A stretch of DNA of 64,000 nt from Tabrizicola piscis (GTDB taxonomy: Bacteria; Pseudomonadota; Alphaproteobacteria; Rhodobacterales; Rhodobacteraceae), in contig NZ_CP034328.1 in assembly GCF_003940805.1 (NCBI RefSeq), positions 2,028,001 through 2,092,000 on the forward strand. Direction: 5' to 3'. The first letter of the stretch is position 1, and each line of letters starts with the position of its first letter. Of this stretch, positions 34,013-43,751 are shown in pieces. The notes under the pieces were generated by a model. That model made no database searches and had not been told where the DNA came from. It saw nothing but the letters and a program-made list of their open reading frames with translations. The position numbers and the translations under genes are program-made.

Positions 34013-35539
34013 ATGACCCGCGCTGTGCCCTCCATTATTGCGCTTTGCCTTCTGGCGCTGGTGATCGCGCCCTTGGTCGCGGTGGCGCTCCGGGGGGCGG
34101 GCGTGTCGCTTGGCCCGGCGGACTGGGCGGCGGTGCGTTTTACTGTGACGCAAGCGGTGCTGTCGGCATTGATATCGACCGTCCTTGCCATCCCCGTGGC
34201 GCGGGCGCTGGCGCGGCGGCGGTTCTTTGGGCGGGGGGCTTTGGTTACGCTGATGGGGGCCCCCTTCCTATTGCCTGCCGTTGTCGCGGTGCTTGGCCTT
34301 CTGGCGGTGTTTGGTCGGTCGGGGTTGTTGAACAGCGGCCTTGCGGCACTTGGCCTGCCGCCCGTTTCGATCTTTGGCCTTCAAGGCGTGCTTCTGGCGC
34401 ATGTGTTCCTGAACCTGCCTTTGGCGGTGCGAATGATCCTGCAAGGCTGGCTGGCCATCCCGGCGGAGCGGTTCCGTCTGGCCCAGTCGCTTGGCTTTGG
34501 CCCGGCCCAGATGCTGCGCCATCTGGAAGCCCCGATGCTGCGTGAGGTTGTTCCCGGCGTTGCATTGGTGATCCTGGTGATCTGCCTGACCAGCTTTGCC
34601 GTGGTCCTGACGCTTGGCGGCGGGCCTGCCGCCACCACGATCGAACTGGCGATCTATCAGGCGGTGCGCTTTGACTTTGATCTTGCCCGCGCGGCGGGGC
34701 TGGCGGGGGTGCAGGTTGTGATCTGTGCACTGGCCGCCCTTGCCGCATGGGTGCTGATGCGTCCTGCCGGGTTCGGCGCGGGTTTGGACCGTCAAGCGCA
34801 GATCCCGGCCCCCGGCGGGTGGCGGAGCATGGCAGATGGAGCAACGCTGGCCGCCGCCACGCTGTTCCTGATCCTGCCGCTGCTGGCCGTCGCCCTGCGC
34901 GGGGTGCCCGGCCTGGCTGACTTGCCGCCCTCGGTCCTGCCAGCCGCGTTGCGGTCAGTCCTTGTGGCGCTGGCCTCGGCCACACTGACCAGCGCTGCCG
35001 CACTCGCACTGGCGCTGGCCGTCGCCCGCAAGCCAAGCGTTCTGGCCGGGGCTGCGGCGACCTTGCCGCTGGCCACCTCTGGTCTAGTGCTGGGAACCGG
35101 GCTGTTCCTGATCGTCCAGCCCTTCACCCCGCCGATGACCGTTGCCCTGCCCGTGACGATTCTGGTCAACATGGCCCTGACGCTGCCGTACCTCTATCGC
35201 ATCCTGTTGCCGCAGGCCCGGGCGCTGCGGTCCGATTATGGGCGGTTGGCCGACAGTCTTGGCCTTCAGGGCTGGTCCCGCCTGCGCTGGCTGATCCTGC
35301 CCCGCCTTGCCCGACCCTTGGGCTTTGGCGCCGGGATTGCCGCCGCCCTTTCGATGGGCGACCTTGGTGCCATCGCGCTTTTTGCTGGCGAACGGCAAGC
35401 CACCTTGCCGCTGGTCGTCCAGCAACTTACGGGTGCCTACCGGTTGGAGGCCGCTTCCGCCGCCTCGCTGGTTCTGGTCACTTTGTCCTTCGCCCTGTTC
35501 TGGGCCTGCGATGCCGGAGGCCGCCGTGCTGCAGCTTGA
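34013..35539 (+). CDS. thiP: Thiamine ABC transporter permease
   Basis: 508 aa inner-membrane protein made of two fused permease halves, about twelve hydrophobic segments in all. Each half carries an EAA-type loop: ERFRLAQSLGFGPAQMLRHLE in the first and YGRLADSLGLQGWSRLRWL in the second. This fused two-half layout and size (about 536 in E. coli) fit ThiP. The ATG at 34013 begins a hydrophobic N-terminus; a long in-frame upstream extension overlaps thiB and is not protein-like. Confidence 0.93.
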   Translation: MTRAVPSIIALCLLALVIAPLVAVALRGAGVSLGPADWAAVRFTVTQAVLSALISTVLAIPVARALARRRFFGRGALVTLMGAPFLLPAVVAVLGLLAVFGRSGLLNSGLAALGLPPVSIFGLQGVLLAHVFLNLPLAVRMILQGWLAIPAERFRLAQSLGFGPAQMLRHLEAPMLREVVPGVALVILVICLTSFAVVLTLGGGPAATTIELAIYQAVRFDFDLARAAGLAGVQVVICALAALAAWVLMRPAGFGAGLDRQAQIPAPGGWRSMADGATLAAATLFLILPLLAVALRGVPGLADLPPSVLPAALRSVLVALASATLTSAAALALALAVARKPSVLAGAAATLPLATSGLVLGTGLFLIVQPFTPPMTVALPVTILVNMALTLPYLYRILLPQARALRSDYGRLADSLGLQGWSRLRWLILPRLARPLGFGAGIAAALSMGDLGAIALFAGERQATLPLVVQQLTGAYRLEAASAASLVLVTLSFALFWACDAGGRRAAA

Positions 35540-36224
35540 CCACCTGACCCTGCGCATGGGTGATTTCACCCTGACCGCCGATTGGACCGCAACGGCCGGT
35601 CAGCATATCGCGGTGATCGGGCCGTCAGGCGCAGGGAAATCCACGCTTTTGTCGGCCATCGCCGGGTTCCTGACCCCGGCAGAGGGGCGTATCCTGTGGC
35701 AGGGTCAGGATCTTGTCGCCGTTCCGCCGGGGGACCGGCCGGTGACGATCCTGTTTCAGGACCAGAACCTGTTTCCGCATCTGACCATCGCGCAGAACCT
35801 TGGCCTTGGGGTGCGGCCCGACCTTCGGCTGTCGCCTAACGACCATGCCCGGATCGAGGCTGCCCTTGCCCGCACCGGGCTTGCGGGCCTTGGCCCGCGC
35901 CGCCCGGCGCAGCTTTCGGGCGGGCAGGCCAGCCGGGCCGCATTGGCCCGCGCTCTCCTCCGCGCAAGGCCGATCCTGTTGCTGGATGAGCCCTTCGCCG
36001 CCCTTGGCCCTGCTCTGCGGGCTGAAATGCTGACATTGGTGCGCGACGTGGCCAGTGAAACCGGCGCATTGGTCCTGATGGTGACGCACGATCCCGATGA
36101 CGCCATCGCTTTGGGTGGCAAGACCTGCTTTGTCGCCGACGGGGTCGCGCAGCCGCCCGTTGAGACACGTCAGTTGTTCGACGCACCGCCACCAGCCCTG
36201 CGCGCCTATCTGGGCCCGGGCTGA
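35526..36224 (+). CDS. thiQ: Thiamine ABC transporter ATP-binding protein
   Basis: 232 aa ABC ATPase, identical in length to E. coli ThiQ. Walker A GPSGAGKST, Q-loop LFQDQNLFPHLT, signature LSGGQASRAALARAL, Walker B ILLLDEPFAALGP, switch MVTHDPDDA. The GTG at 35526 is chosen because GGAGG lies six bases before it and the product then begins LQLDHLTL like other ThiQ proteins; ATG 35511 is an in-frame alternative. It overlaps the thiP end by 14 bases. A strong terminator follows. Confidence 0.93.
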   Translation: MLQLDHLTLRMGDFTLTADWTATAGQHIAVIGPSGAGKSTLLSAIAGFLTPAEGRILWQGQDLVAVPPGDRPVTILFQDQNLFPHLTIAQNLGLGVRPDLRLSPNDHARIEAALARTGLAGLGPRRPAQLSGGQASRAALARALLRARPILLLDEPFAALGPALRAEMLTLVRDVASETGALVLMVTHDPDDAIALGGKTCFVADGVAQPPVETRQLFDAPPPALRAYLGPG

Positions 36225-36237
36225 CCCTGAAATGAAG

Positions 36238-36262
36238 AACCCCGCCTGTTGGCGGGGTTTTC
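36238..36262 (+). terminator. Intrinsic terminator after thiQ
   Basis: Hairpin AACCCCGCC-TGTT-GGCGGGGTT followed by TTCC, 13 bases after the thiQ stop. A 9-bp stem with a tetraloop ending in T bases is a standard Rho-independent terminator; it also lies just beyond the end of the convergent petC gene. Confidence 0.85.
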
Positions 36263-36282
36263 CTTGGAAGTTGGGCGACAGA

Positions 36283-37071
36283 TCAGGCGGTCTTGCGCCC
36301 CTTGACGCCGGACCAGAGCCGCTTGTTCGTCAGATACAGCAGCGTCGACAGGATGATCAGGAAGATCACGCTGACAAAGCCCGCCTCACGCCGCGCCATC
36401 AGCTTGGGCTCGGCCGCCCACATCAGGAACGATGCCACATCCTCGGCCATTTGCGGAAGGGTCGCAGCGGTGCCGTCGGCATAGGTGACCTGGTCATCGT
36501 ACAAAGGCTGCGTCATCGCGATCCAGCCGCCCGGGAAGGCGGTGTTTTCGTAGAAGTAGCTGCCAAACTCTTCCTTTTCCTCACCCGTGTAGCCGGTGAG
36601 GATCGAGTAGATGTATTCCGGACCGCCCATCCCCTTGGTCAGTTGGTTGATGCCAGTGCCATAGGGGCCATGGAAGCCCGCCCTTGCCTTGGCCATCAGG
36701 CTAAGGTCGGGGGCGTTTTCCATGCTGGACATCGGGAAGTGGTCCGTCGGGATGCCGTCGCGGTCTTCGCCGGTTTCCCGGTCAGTCACCGTAAACTGGG
36801 CCGCATAGGCGCGGACCTGATCTTCCGGCAGCATCGGCCCGCCTTCATCGGCCAGCGTGCGGAGCGGCACGAACTTCATGCCATGGCAGGCCGAGCAAAC
36901 CTCGGTATAGACCTGAAGGCCGCGCTGCAGCTGGAACTGGTCGAACCGGCCGAACGGGCCTTCATGGGCAAAGTCGATATCCTCGACATGGCCTTCGCCG
37001 CCGGCCGCATGGACGGCACCAACCGACAGCGCCATGACCGATACGGCAGTGAGTGCGATTTTCCTGAACAT
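36283..37071 (-). CDS. petC: Cytochrome c1 of the bc1 complex
   Basis: 262 aa. Cleavable signal peptide to about residue 22 ([11 protein letters not shown]), haem-c site [13 protein letters not shown] (CxxCH), the axial methionine probably in the PPDL-like [13 protein letters not shown] or later region, and a C-terminal membrane anchor ([19 protein letters not shown]). It passes electrons from the Rieske protein to a soluble or membrane cytochrome c in the periplasm. Start 37071 (MFRKIALTA). Last gene of the operon, 14 bases after petB. Confidence 0.96.
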   Translation of the reverse strand: MFRKIALTAVSVMALSVGAVHAAGGEGHVEDIDFAHEGPFGRFDQFQLQRGLQVYTEVCSACHGMKFVPLRTLADEGGPMLPEDQVRAYAAQFTVTDRETGEDRDGIPTDHFPMSSMENAPDLSLMAKARAGFHGPYGTGINQLTKGMGGPEYIYSILTGYTGEEKEEFGSYFYENTAFPGGWIAMTQPLYDDQVTYADGTAATLPQMAEDVASFLMWAAEPKLMARREAGFVSVIFLIILSTLLYLTNKRLWSGVKGRKTA

Positions 37072-37085
37072 TTTCAGTTTCCTTC

Positions 37086-38408
37086 TCACTCGGCCGGGTG
37101 GGCTTTGGGGCCGTAGTGGGCGTTGAAGTCTTGCTCGATCGTCGCAGGCTGTGGCAGCGGTTTCTCGATCACGCCCAGAAGCGGCAGGATGATCAGGAAA
37201 TACGCGAACCAGTAGGTCGAGGCGATCAGGCTGATCGTGGCATAGGGTTCTTCCGCCGGCATGGCACCGACCCACATCAGCACGACAAAGTCGACGCAGA
37301 GAAGGGCGAACCACCACTTGAACATCGGGCGATACCGGCCCGACCGCACCGAGGAGGTGTCCAGCCAAGGCGCAAGCGCCATGACCGCGATGGCACCGAA
37401 CATCGCCAGCACGCCGAAGAACTTGGCGTCGATGATGCCGAAGGACAGCCATTCAACCGCGATGACAACCCAGACGTCCGCGGTAAAGGCCCGCAGGATC
37501 GCGTAGAACGGCAGGAAGTACCATTCCGGCACGATATGCGCAGGCGTCGACAGCGGATTGGCCTGAACGTAGTTGTCAGGGTGGCCAAGGAAGTTCGGCA
37601 TGAAGCCGACGACCGCGAAGAACACCGTCAGGATCACCGCCAGCGCGAACAGATCCTTGATCACGAAGTAGGGCCAGAACGGCAGGGTGTCACGCTCGGC
37701 CTCTTCCTTCGACCCGCGGCGCACTTCAACACCCGTGGGGTTGTTGTTGCCGGTGGTGTGGAAGGCCCAGATATGCACCGCAACCAGCGCGGCGATCACG
37801 AAGGGCAGCAGATAGTGCAGGCTGAAGAAGCGGTTCAGCGTGGCGTTGTCCACGGCAGGGCCGCCCAGAAGCCAGGTCTGGATCGGTTCGCCAATGCCCG
37901 GGATCGCGCCGAAGAGGCCGGTGATCACCGTGGCGCCCCAGAACGACATCTGGCCCCAAGGCAAAACGTAACCCATAAACGCCGTCGCCATCATCGCCAG
38001 ATAGATCAGCATGCCGATGATCCACGTCACCTCACGCGGGGCTTTGTAGCTGCCGTAGTAGAGGCCGCGGAAGATGTGCAGGTAGACGGCAAGGAAGAAC
38101 AGCGAGGCACCGTTCTGGTGCAGATAGCGGATCATGTGACCGCCATTCACGTTGCGCATGATGTGTTCGACCGACGCGAAGGCGAAATCGACATGCGGGG
38201 TGTAGTGCATCACCAGAACGATCCCGGTGATGATCTGCAGCGCCAGACAGAAGGTCAGGACGATGCCCCAGATCCACATCCAGTTCAGGTTCTTCGGGGT
38301 TGGCAGCATCAGGGTGTCATAGGCAAGCCCGACGATGGGCAGCCGCTTGTACAGCCACTTTTCACCACCGGTCTTGGGTTCGTAATGGTCGTGCGGAATT
38401 CCGGCCAT
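37086..38408 (-). CDS. petB: Cytochrome b of the bc1 complex
   Basis: 440 aa integral membrane protein with eight helices. The two b-haem histidine pairs lie in helices near [15 protein letters not shown] and [17 protein letters not shown]; the quinol-site loop PEWY is present in [17 protein letters not shown]. It oxidises ubiquinol at Qo and reduces quinone at Qi. Length matches Rhodobacter FbcB (about 437-445). Middle gene of petABC. Confidence 0.97.
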   Translation of the reverse strand: MAGIPHDHYEPKTGGEKWLYKRLPIVGLAYDTLMLPTPKNLNWMWIWGIVLTFCLALQIITGIVLVMHYTPHVDFAFASVEHIMRNVNGGHMIRYLHQNGASLFFLAVYLHIFRGLYYGSYKAPREVTWIIGMLIYLAMMATAFMGYVLPWGQMSFWGATVITGLFGAIPGIGEPIQTWLLGGPAVDNATLNRFFSLHYLLPFVIAALVAVHIWAFHTTGNNNPTGVEVRRGSKEEAERDTLPFWPYFVIKDLFALAVILTVFFAVVGFMPNFLGHPDNYVQANPLSTPAHIVPEWYFLPFYAILRAFTADVWVVIAVEWLSFGIIDAKFFGVLAMFGAIAVMALAPWLDTSSVRSGRYRPMFKWWFALLCVDFVVLMWVGAMPAEEPYATISLIASTYWFAYFLIILPLLGVIEKPLPQPATIEQDFNAHYGPKAHPAE

Positions 38409-38419
38409 GATGCTGTTCC

Positions 38420-38992
38420 TTACCCGAGCTTGATGGTGGTTTCGTCTTCAAACACCGCAACCGGCACGGGCAGGTTGCGGGGGGCGGGGCCTTTGCGGAT
38501 CCGGCCGGCACTGTCATAGTGCGACCCGTGGCAAGGGCAGAACCAGCCGCCAAACTCACCCGCGCCATCGCCGATCGGGACGCAGCCAAGGTGAGTGCAG
38601 ACGCCGATCATCACCAGCCATTCGCCGGCATCGTCCAGCGTACGGTTGGCGTCAGAGGCGTCGGAACCCGGCTTGTTGGGGTTTTCCGACAGCGGATCAG
38701 GCAGTTCGGCCACATCGGTGGCGCGCGCCGCCTCGATCTCTTCGGGGGCGCGGCGACGGATGAACACCGGCTTGCCCAGATACTTCACGGTCAGTTGCGT
38801 CCCAACCTCAACCGCCGAGACATCGACACGGATCGAGGCGAGGGCCTGCACATCCGCCGAAGGATTCATCTGGTTTACCAGCGGCCAGACGGCGGCCCCA
38901 GTGGCAACCACCCCGGCACCTGCCGTTGCATAGTACAGGAAATCCCGCCGAGTGCCTTCGCCGGTGCCTGCGTGATCGTCTGCGTGCGACAC
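38420..38992 (-). CDS. petA: Rieske iron-sulfur protein of the bc1 complex
   Basis: 190 aa. An N-terminal twin-arginine signal-anchor ([15 protein letters not shown]) leads to one membrane helix; the Rieske cluster motifs are CTHLGC and CPCHGSHYD. The start is GTG at 38992, with GGGAGA seven bases before it. It takes the first electron from ubiquinol at Qo. First gene of the operon, 11 bases before petB. The roughly 210-base gap upstream should hold the promoter; no specific site was recognised there. Confidence 0.96.
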   Translation of the reverse strand: MSHADDHAGTGEGTRRDFLYYATAGAGVVATGAAVWPLVNQMNPSADVQALASIRVDVSAVEVGTQLTVKYLGKPVFIRRRAPEEIEAARATDVAELPDPLSENPNKPGSDASDANRTLDDAGEWLVMIGVCTHLGCVPIGDGAGEFGGWFCPCHGSHYDSAGRIRKGPAPRNLPVPVAVFEDETTIKLG

Positions 38993-39205
38993 GAGATTTT
39001 CTCCCCTACCAGACCGGCAACAGCCAGCCCTATATCATGACGGGGCCGCGCATGGACCGACCCCTCCGCCGCGCTATCTAGCGGGGCGTTGCGGACTCGT
39101 CCAGCGGACAAAGGCGCGCAGGGCAATCAAATTCCCCGATACCGCTGCCAAAGCGTCGCACTTTCCGTGGGGTTGGGGGCCTTGCCGACCGGGCAGGCCG
39201 CCGGA

Positions 39206-39817
39206 TCAGGCCTGGACAGGTTGCGTTGCGACCATCGCGGGACGCTGGGCAAATTCGCCCCACCATGCCGTCAGCGCAGGCCGCGCGCCACGCCAGTCAC
39301 GCTGGGGTTGCCGAAAGTCGAGATAGCCCAAGGCCACGCCCAGCGCGATCTGCCCCATGTCCAGCGGTCCGGCCAGATGGCTTGTCCAGCGGTCTTCGAT
39401 GGCGCTGAGCGCGCGGTCGATCTTGGTCCACTGCGCCTCAACCCATTCGGGGGACTGGCTGGCCGCCGGGCGAACATGTTCTTCGTACCGCATCAGCACA
39501 GCCGCATCCGAGATGCCGTCTGCCGTTGCCTCCAGCACGAGGGTATCCCACAGGCGAGGTGCCGGGGGGTAAAGGCCTGCACCAAGCGTATCGTCAAGAT
39601 AGCGGCAGATCACCCGGCTGTCATACAGTGTTGGGCCATCCTCCCGCTCCAGCGCGGGGATCTTGCCCAACGGGTTGCGATCCACCGGCAAGGTGCCGGG
39701 GTTCAATGGGTTGCCAGAAGCAGGGACCAGCGTCACCCGGTCAACAGCGCCCGTTTCGTGCAAAAGCACCATGACCTTGCGGACAAAGGGCGAGGCGGCG
39801 GCGTGGTAAAGGCGCAT
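39206..39817 (-). CDS. Glutathione S-transferase family protein
   Basis: 203 aa with an N-terminal thioredoxin-like domain (MRLYHAAASPFVRKVMVLLH) where the SPFVRKV segment carries the usual catalytic Ser region, then NPLGKIPALE and DSRVICRYLDD for glutathione binding, and an all-helical C-terminal domain. Its ATG overlaps the stop of the upstream hypothetical gene (TGATG). It is the family of GST-like proteins that detoxify or isomerise small molecules; the substrate is unknown. Confidence 0.9.
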   Translation of the reverse strand: MRLYHAAASPFVRKVMVLLHETGAVDRVTLVPASGNPLNPGTLPVDRNPLGKIPALEREDGPTLYDSRVICRYLDDTLGAGLYPPAPRLWDTLVLEATADGISDAAVLMRYEEHVRPAASQSPEWVEAQWTKIDRALSAIEDRWTSHLAGPLDMGQIALGVALGYLDFRQPQRDWRGARPALTAWWGEFAQRPAMVATQPVQA

Positions 39818-40125
39818 CAGTCACCCTTGGCAATGCGGAAGCGGGCAATGAAGGCCGCGTCCACCGAAAACGTCCGCCCACCGATCCGGATCACGCGCAC
39901 CATCCGTGCCGAAGCGTTGGTCTGCGTCATGCCGTCCGCTGCGCGATCTTCCGGCTGATGGACTGACAGCCCCTCTCCCATGTCGTCCAGAGCATCCTCG
40001 ACCCGCTGGTCGGTGCGGCCGGGGTGGGTCCGCGCGCGGATCAACCGCGTCACGGCGTATCCGGCCGAGGCAACGGCCCCAAGGCGCAAGGCAAGGGGCA
40101 ACAGCGGTGCAAGCGGAAGGGGCAT
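39817..40125 (-). CDS. Hypothetical protein, 102 aa
   Basis: N-terminal hydrophobic stretch (MPLPLAPLLPLALRLGAVASAG) followed by a basic, then acidic region (VEDALDDMGEG) and a C-terminal beta-rich tail (MVRVIRIGGRTFSVDAAFIA). Could be a membrane-anchored small protein. No family recognised. It overlaps the GST gene by TGATG, so the two are probably co-translated. Codon pattern is typical of the neighbours. Confidence 0.7.
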   Translation of the reverse strand: MPLPLAPLLPLALRLGAVASAGYAVTRLIRARTHPGRTDQRVEDALDDMGEGLSVHQPEDRAADGMTQTNASARMVRVIRIGGRTFSVDAAFIARFRIAKGD

Positions 40126-40223
40126 CGGACGATCCTTGGTCGGGACTTTGAGATTAAGGCCGTCGCATTGTGCTGTAAACTGAAACCGACAGGTCGTGTG
40201 GCCAGGTCGTGAGGGTGTTGGAC

Positions 40224-40850
40224 CTAAGCCTTTGGCACTGCCCGCATCAGGGCGGCGATGGCCTGAGCGGCCTCATTCCCCTTGGCCAAGGCCGCCGCGG
40301 CCCGTTCACGCACGTCGGCGGGCTTGTTCTGGTTCAGCTTCCAGGTCCCATCGACACTGGTGATCCGCAGCCTGAATGGCAGGATCATCCGCATCATCCT
40401 TGGCATGGCGCCTTCGGTCATCTTTGCCGACGTCCAGGGGGCCTTCCCTGCGATTCGCTGCTCATGCTCTGCCGAAAGCGCATCGACATGCGGACGCAGG
40501 GCGTCTTCCGGCAAAGGCTCCAGCACGCCGCGCAGGTGAACGGCGATGTAGTTCCAGGTTGGCACCTGATCGGGCACCTCGGCATGCGGGCCATACCAGT
40601 CGGGCGAGACATAGGCGTCAGGCCCGGACACGGCCAGAAGCGCAGGCGCAGGCAGACCGGCGCGGACTATGGCGTTGGAGCGCGCAAGGTGCAGATCGGC
40701 TGTCGCGGAATCGTCGGACAGGTGAAAGGGAACATGTGCGGCCAGTGGACCATCCGGGCCATTGACCACAAGGGTGCCAAAGCCCCGGACGCGGGCGAAG
40801 GCAAGGTTCTGGTCGGCGGGCGACTGGCGGAATGCGGGGTTGGGGTGCAA
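40224..40850 (-). CDS. PaiB-family FMN-binding protein
   Basis: 208 aa flavin-reductase-like split-barrel protein. Conserved stretches: FHLSDDSATADLHLARSNAI, then AYVSPDWYG and VPTWNYIAVHLRG (the PaiB signature), and KMTEGAMPRMMRMILPFRL. PaiB was first described as a negative regulator of sporulation and protease genes in Bacillus; most homologues are simple FMN-binding proteins. No ATG lies near the family N-terminus; TTG at 40850 (reading HPNPAFRQ) is the likely start, with only weak AGG upstream. Transcribed alone. Confidence 0.87.
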   Translation of the reverse strand: MHPNPAFRQSPADQNLAFARVRGFGTLVVNGPDGPLAAHVPFHLSDDSATADLHLARSNAIVRAGLPAPALLAVSGPDAYVSPDWYGPHAEVPDQVPTWNYIAVHLRGVLEPLPEDALRPHVDALSAEHEQRIAGKAPWTSAKMTEGAMPRMMRMILPFRLRITSVDGTWKLNQNKPADVRERAAAALAKGNEAAQAIAALMRAVPKA

Positions 40851-40958
40851 GGCGGGCAACCTGATTGGTGAACACCAGCGTTTATCGAATCGAGCGGCTT
40901 GCGCCGCAAGCCTTTTCCCTGCGCCTCTGCGCGCAAGCGCGCAACCGGCTGGGTCGAT

Positions 40959-41006
40959 GGGGGCATCCTGCCCCCAAACCCCCTGGGAGTATTTGGAAAA
41001 GAGCAA
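40959..41006 (-). repeat. Dispersed CCAAATA-GGGGG hairpin element, copy 1
   Basis: Read on the minus strand: TTGCTCTTTTCCAAATACTC, then CCAGGGGGTTTGGGGGCA and a 7-bp hairpin (GGGGGCA/TGCCCCC, loop GGA on this strand). The same order of boxes, with different hairpin bases, is found at 50129-50185 on the plus strand. It lies in the 250-base gap between the PaiB gene and rpmJ, beyond the rpmJ terminator. Confidence 0.6.
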
Positions 41007-41045
41007 CTGTGGTTGCGGTCGCGTTTGGGCAAAGACGAATGACAA

Positions 41046-41074
41046 AGGCCGCCCGGGTTGCCCCTGGGCGGCCT
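41046..41074 (-). terminator. Intrinsic terminator after rpmJ
   Basis: On the minus strand the stem AGGCCGCCC/GGGCGGCCT (9 bp, 11-base loop) is followed by TTTGTC, 27 bases beyond the rpmJ stop. A clear Rho-independent terminator shape. Confidence 0.75.
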
Positions 41075-41100
41075 GTTGATCCGGTCTGCTGAACGCAGTC

Positions 41101-41226
41101 TCAGCCCTGGCGGGCTTTGTAGCGTTTTTGCGTCTTGTTGATCACATAGACGCGGCCTTTACGGCGCACGACCTGGCAATCGCGGTGACGCGTCTTCAGC
41201 GAGCGGAGCGAGTTGGCGACTTTCAT
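41101..41226 (-). CDS. rpmJ: 50S ribosomal protein L36
   Basis: 41 aa. The sequence begins [20 protein letters not shown] and continues with the basic [19 protein letters not shown] tail typical of alphaproteobacterial L36. It has one cysteine and lacks the four zinc ligands of the classical zinc-ribbon L36, so it is the zinc-independent (C-minus) form. Start 41226 follows GGGAGGG. It is a monocistronic gene with its own terminator. Confidence 0.95.
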   Translation of the reverse strand: MKVANSLRSLKTRHRDCQVVRRKGRVYVINKTQKRYKARQG

Positions 41227-41300
41227 GGTCGACCCTCCCATTTCGCGGCGCGGACCTGCGCCAGATTGAAACCCATGCCCCCCGGATGGGAGGCGGCGAA

Positions 41301-41375
41301 TGGTGGGCGGTACTGGGATCGAACCAGTGGCCACTACGATGTCAACGTAGTGCTCTACCGCTGAGCTAACCGCCC
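41301..41375 (-). tRNA. tRNA-Val (anticodon GAC)
   Basis: 75 nt on the minus strand including an encoded CCA end. Acceptor GGGCGGT pairs with ACCGCCC; D-arm GCTCAGCGGTAGAGC; anticodon arm CTACG-TTGACAT-CGTAG with anticodon GAC (reads GUC/GUU); T-arm with GGTTCGATCC; discriminator A. It lies between rpmJ and the formylglutamate amidohydrolase gene. Confidence 0.97.
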
Positions 41376-41539
41376 ACTTTGCCAAAACGTCCCGCCGTGC
41401 CCGTTCCATTATACGAAAAGGACGCGGGCGGAACCGCGTCGGTCAGGGCGGTGCTATACTGAGTCGTCTTCGGGCCTGCAAGGGGTTTTGGCTTTTCAGG
41501 AAACTGCGGCTATATCGGAAGGAAGTGCAGGAGGTGCGC

Positions 41540-42403
41540 GTGCGGCAAACGACGTCCGAGGCCTACAGGTTGATCCGCCCCACAGAGCAGGTGGGGCCCG
41601 TGATCTTTGCTTCACCACATTCCGGGCGCGACTACGAAGCAGAGTTTCTGGCGCAGGTGGTGCTGGACCGCAAGGCGATCCGGTCGTCGGAAGATGCCTT
41701 TGTGGACCGGCTTTTTGATATGGCGCCGGACATGGGCGCGCCGCTTCTGACCGCGCGGGCGCCACGGGCGTTTCTGGACCTGAACCGCGCGGCGGATGAG
41801 CTTGACCCCGGCGTGATCGAAGGCATCCAGCGCGTGCCGCACAATCCTCGCATCAGTTCCGGTCTGGGGGTGATTCCCCGGGTGGTCGCTGGTGGCAGGG
41901 CGATCTATCGCGGCAAGCTGACTCTGGCCGAGGCCGAAGCGCGGATCACCCGATTCTGGCACCCCTATCATCAGGCGCTTGCCGCCTTGATCGAAGAGGC
42001 GCAGGCGGATTTCGGGTCGGCGGTGCTGATCGACTGCCATTCGATGCCACATGAGGCGATCGAGGCGCATACCCGTCCCGGCCAACCCCGACCGGAAGTG
42101 GTGCTGGGCGACCGCTATGGCGTGGCCGCCGGGCGTGAGGTGATGGACCGCGTCGAAGCGGCATTTGCCGCAGCGGGTCTGCGGGTGGTGCGCAACGCGC
42201 CTTTCGCGGGGGCCTATGTGGCGCAGGCCTACGGTCGCCCGTCACGCGGGGTGCATGTCGTACAGGTCGAGATTGACCGGGCGCTTTACATGGACGAGGC
42301 GCGGGTCGAGCCTTTGCCGGGCTTCGCCGCCTTCCGCGAGCTGATGGGGGGCGTCGTTGCCGACCTTCTGCGTCCGTCCGAGGTTGCGCTGGCGGCGGAG
42401 TAA
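41540..42403 (+). CDS. N-formylglutamate amidohydrolase
   Basis: 287 aa zinc-type hydrolase of the FGase family; removes formate from N-formylglutamate (histidine breakdown) or acts on related N-formyl or N-acyl amino acids. Motifs: VIFASPHSGRDY at the N-terminus, VLIDCHSMP (metal His) in the middle, and RPSRGVHVVQVEIDRALYMDE near the end, which match the family. GTG 41540 is favoured because AGGAGG sits 6 bases before it; GTG 41525 is in frame. No other hut gene is near. Confidence 0.9.
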   Translation: MRQTTSEAYRLIRPTEQVGPVIFASPHSGRDYEAEFLAQVVLDRKAIRSSEDAFVDRLFDMAPDMGAPLLTARAPRAFLDLNRAADELDPGVIEGIQRVPHNPRISSGLGVIPRVVAGGRAIYRGKLTLAEAEARITRFWHPYHQALAALIEEAQADFGSAVLIDCHSMPHEAIEAHTRPGQPRPEVVLGDRYGVAAGREVMDRVEAAFAAAGLRVVRNAPFAGAYVAQAYGRPSRGVHVVQVEIDRALYMDEARVEPLPGFAAFRELMGGVVADLLRPSEVALAAE

Positions 42404-42463
42404 GCTGCCGGACGGAAGCGCCCGGGCAGCGATGGCCGCAGGCTAGCGCGGGAAAAGTGGCCT

Positions 42464-43720
42464 TCAGCGCAGGGCGCGGCCCTTGATGATTGCGTCTGTC
42501 CCGAATTTCGCGCGAATCGCATCGGTTGCCCGTTCGGCTGCGGCGCGGCGGCGGGCTTCGGGGTCCAGCAGGTCCTCGGACAGGTCGGCTTGCGCTTCGG
42601 GTGCGAGGTCGGAAATGCCGACGCCGATCAGCCGGAAGGGCCCTTTCGTCCCGGCGTGGTCGTACAGGTCCTTCGCCGCCCGGTAGATGCGGTCGGTCAA
42701 TTGGGTGGGGTCGGTCAGCGCGTGGCGGCGGCTGACCAGCTGGAAATCGCCGCGCTTCAGTTTCAGCGTCACTGTGCGCCCGGCCAGACCCTTGGCCTTG
42801 GCGCGGTCGGCCACCTGTTCGGACAGCCGCCAGATATGGCCGTCCAGCAGGTCGGGGTCCGACGTATCCTCGCCAAAGGTGGTTTCCTTCGAGATCGACT
42901 TCAGTTTCTCGTCCCGGGTGATGCGGCGGGTGTCCAGTCCGCGCGCCAGATGCCAAAGCCGGTCGCCCATGCTGCCGAATCGCGCGCCAAGGTCGGCGCG
43001 GTCCCAGCGCAAGAGATCGGCGATGATGCGGATGCCCGCCGCCTCAAGCGCCGTCTGGGTAGCCTGGCCGACACCCCAGATGATGCGGACGGGTTTCGGT
43101 TTCAGGAACGCCTCGGTTTCCGCTTTGCCGATCACCGAAAAGCCGCGGGGTTTGTCGAGGTCGGAGGCGATCTTTGCCAGAAACTTGTTGTGCGACAGAC
43201 CGATTGAGCCGGTAAGGCCCAGCTCGTCCTCCATCCGCTTGGTCAGCCTTGCCAGCAGAACGGCGGGGGATGCCCCATGCAGGCGGGCAGTGCCGGTCAG
43301 GTCAAGGAACGCTTCGTCCAGGGACAGGGGTTCAATGGCGGGGGTCAGGTCCTTCATCATCGCACGGATCGCGCGGCTGGCTTCGGTGTAGGCGGCAAAG
43401 CGGGGCTTTACCACCACGGCCTGCGGGCACAGCTTCAGCGCCTGGAACATCGGCATCGCCGAGCGCACCCCGTGGATGCGGGCGATGTAGCAGCAGGTCG
43501 ACACGACGCCGCGCGTGCCGCCCCCCACGATCACCGGCTGGTCGCGAATCGCCGGGTTGTCGCGCTTTTCCACGCTTGCGTAGAAGGCGTCGCAGTCCAT
43601 GTGGGCGATGGACAGCTGGGTCAGTTCCGCATGCGCCACCATCCGCGGTGACCGGCAGACCGGGCAGCGCGGGGGCGTGCTTTCCGTCAGGGTCAGGCAA
43701 TCGCGGCAGAGGCTGGGCAT
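42464..43720 (-). CDS. dinB: DNA polymerase IV (DinB) with N-terminal zinc ribbon
   Basis: 418 aa Y-family polymerase for translesion synthesis. Catalytic motifs: AHMDCDAFYASVE (D of the first metal site and steric gate F/Y) and SLDEAFLDL (the Asp-Glu pair). The little-finger domain follows to the end. The extra N-terminus has two CxxC pairs (MPSLCRDC and PRCPVCRS), seen in alphaproteobacterial DinB homologues. Start 43720. It shares a convergent end with the FGase gene. Normally SOS controlled; no LexA box was recognised in the short gap upstream. Confidence 0.95.
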   Translation of the reverse strand: MPSLCRDCLTLTESTPPRCPVCRSPRMVAHAELTQLSIAHMDCDAFYASVEKRDNPAIRDQPVIVGGGTRGVVSTCCYIARIHGVRSAMPMFQALKLCPQAVVVKPRFAAYTEASRAIRAMMKDLTPAIEPLSLDEAFLDLTGTARLHGASPAVLLARLTKRMEDELGLTGSIGLSHNKFLAKIASDLDKPRGFSVIGKAETEAFLKPKPVRIIWGVGQATQTALEAAGIRIIADLLRWDRADLGARFGSMGDRLWHLARGLDTRRITRDEKLKSISKETTFGEDTSDPDLLDGHIWRLSEQVADRAKAKGLAGRTVTLKLKRGDFQLVSRRHALTDPTQLTDRIYRAAKDLYDHAGTKGPFRLIGVGISDLAPEAQADLSEDLLDPEARRRAAAERATDAIRAKFGTDAIIKGRALR

Positions 43721-43751
43721 GGTGTCAGGTTAGCACGCGCGCAATCGCGCG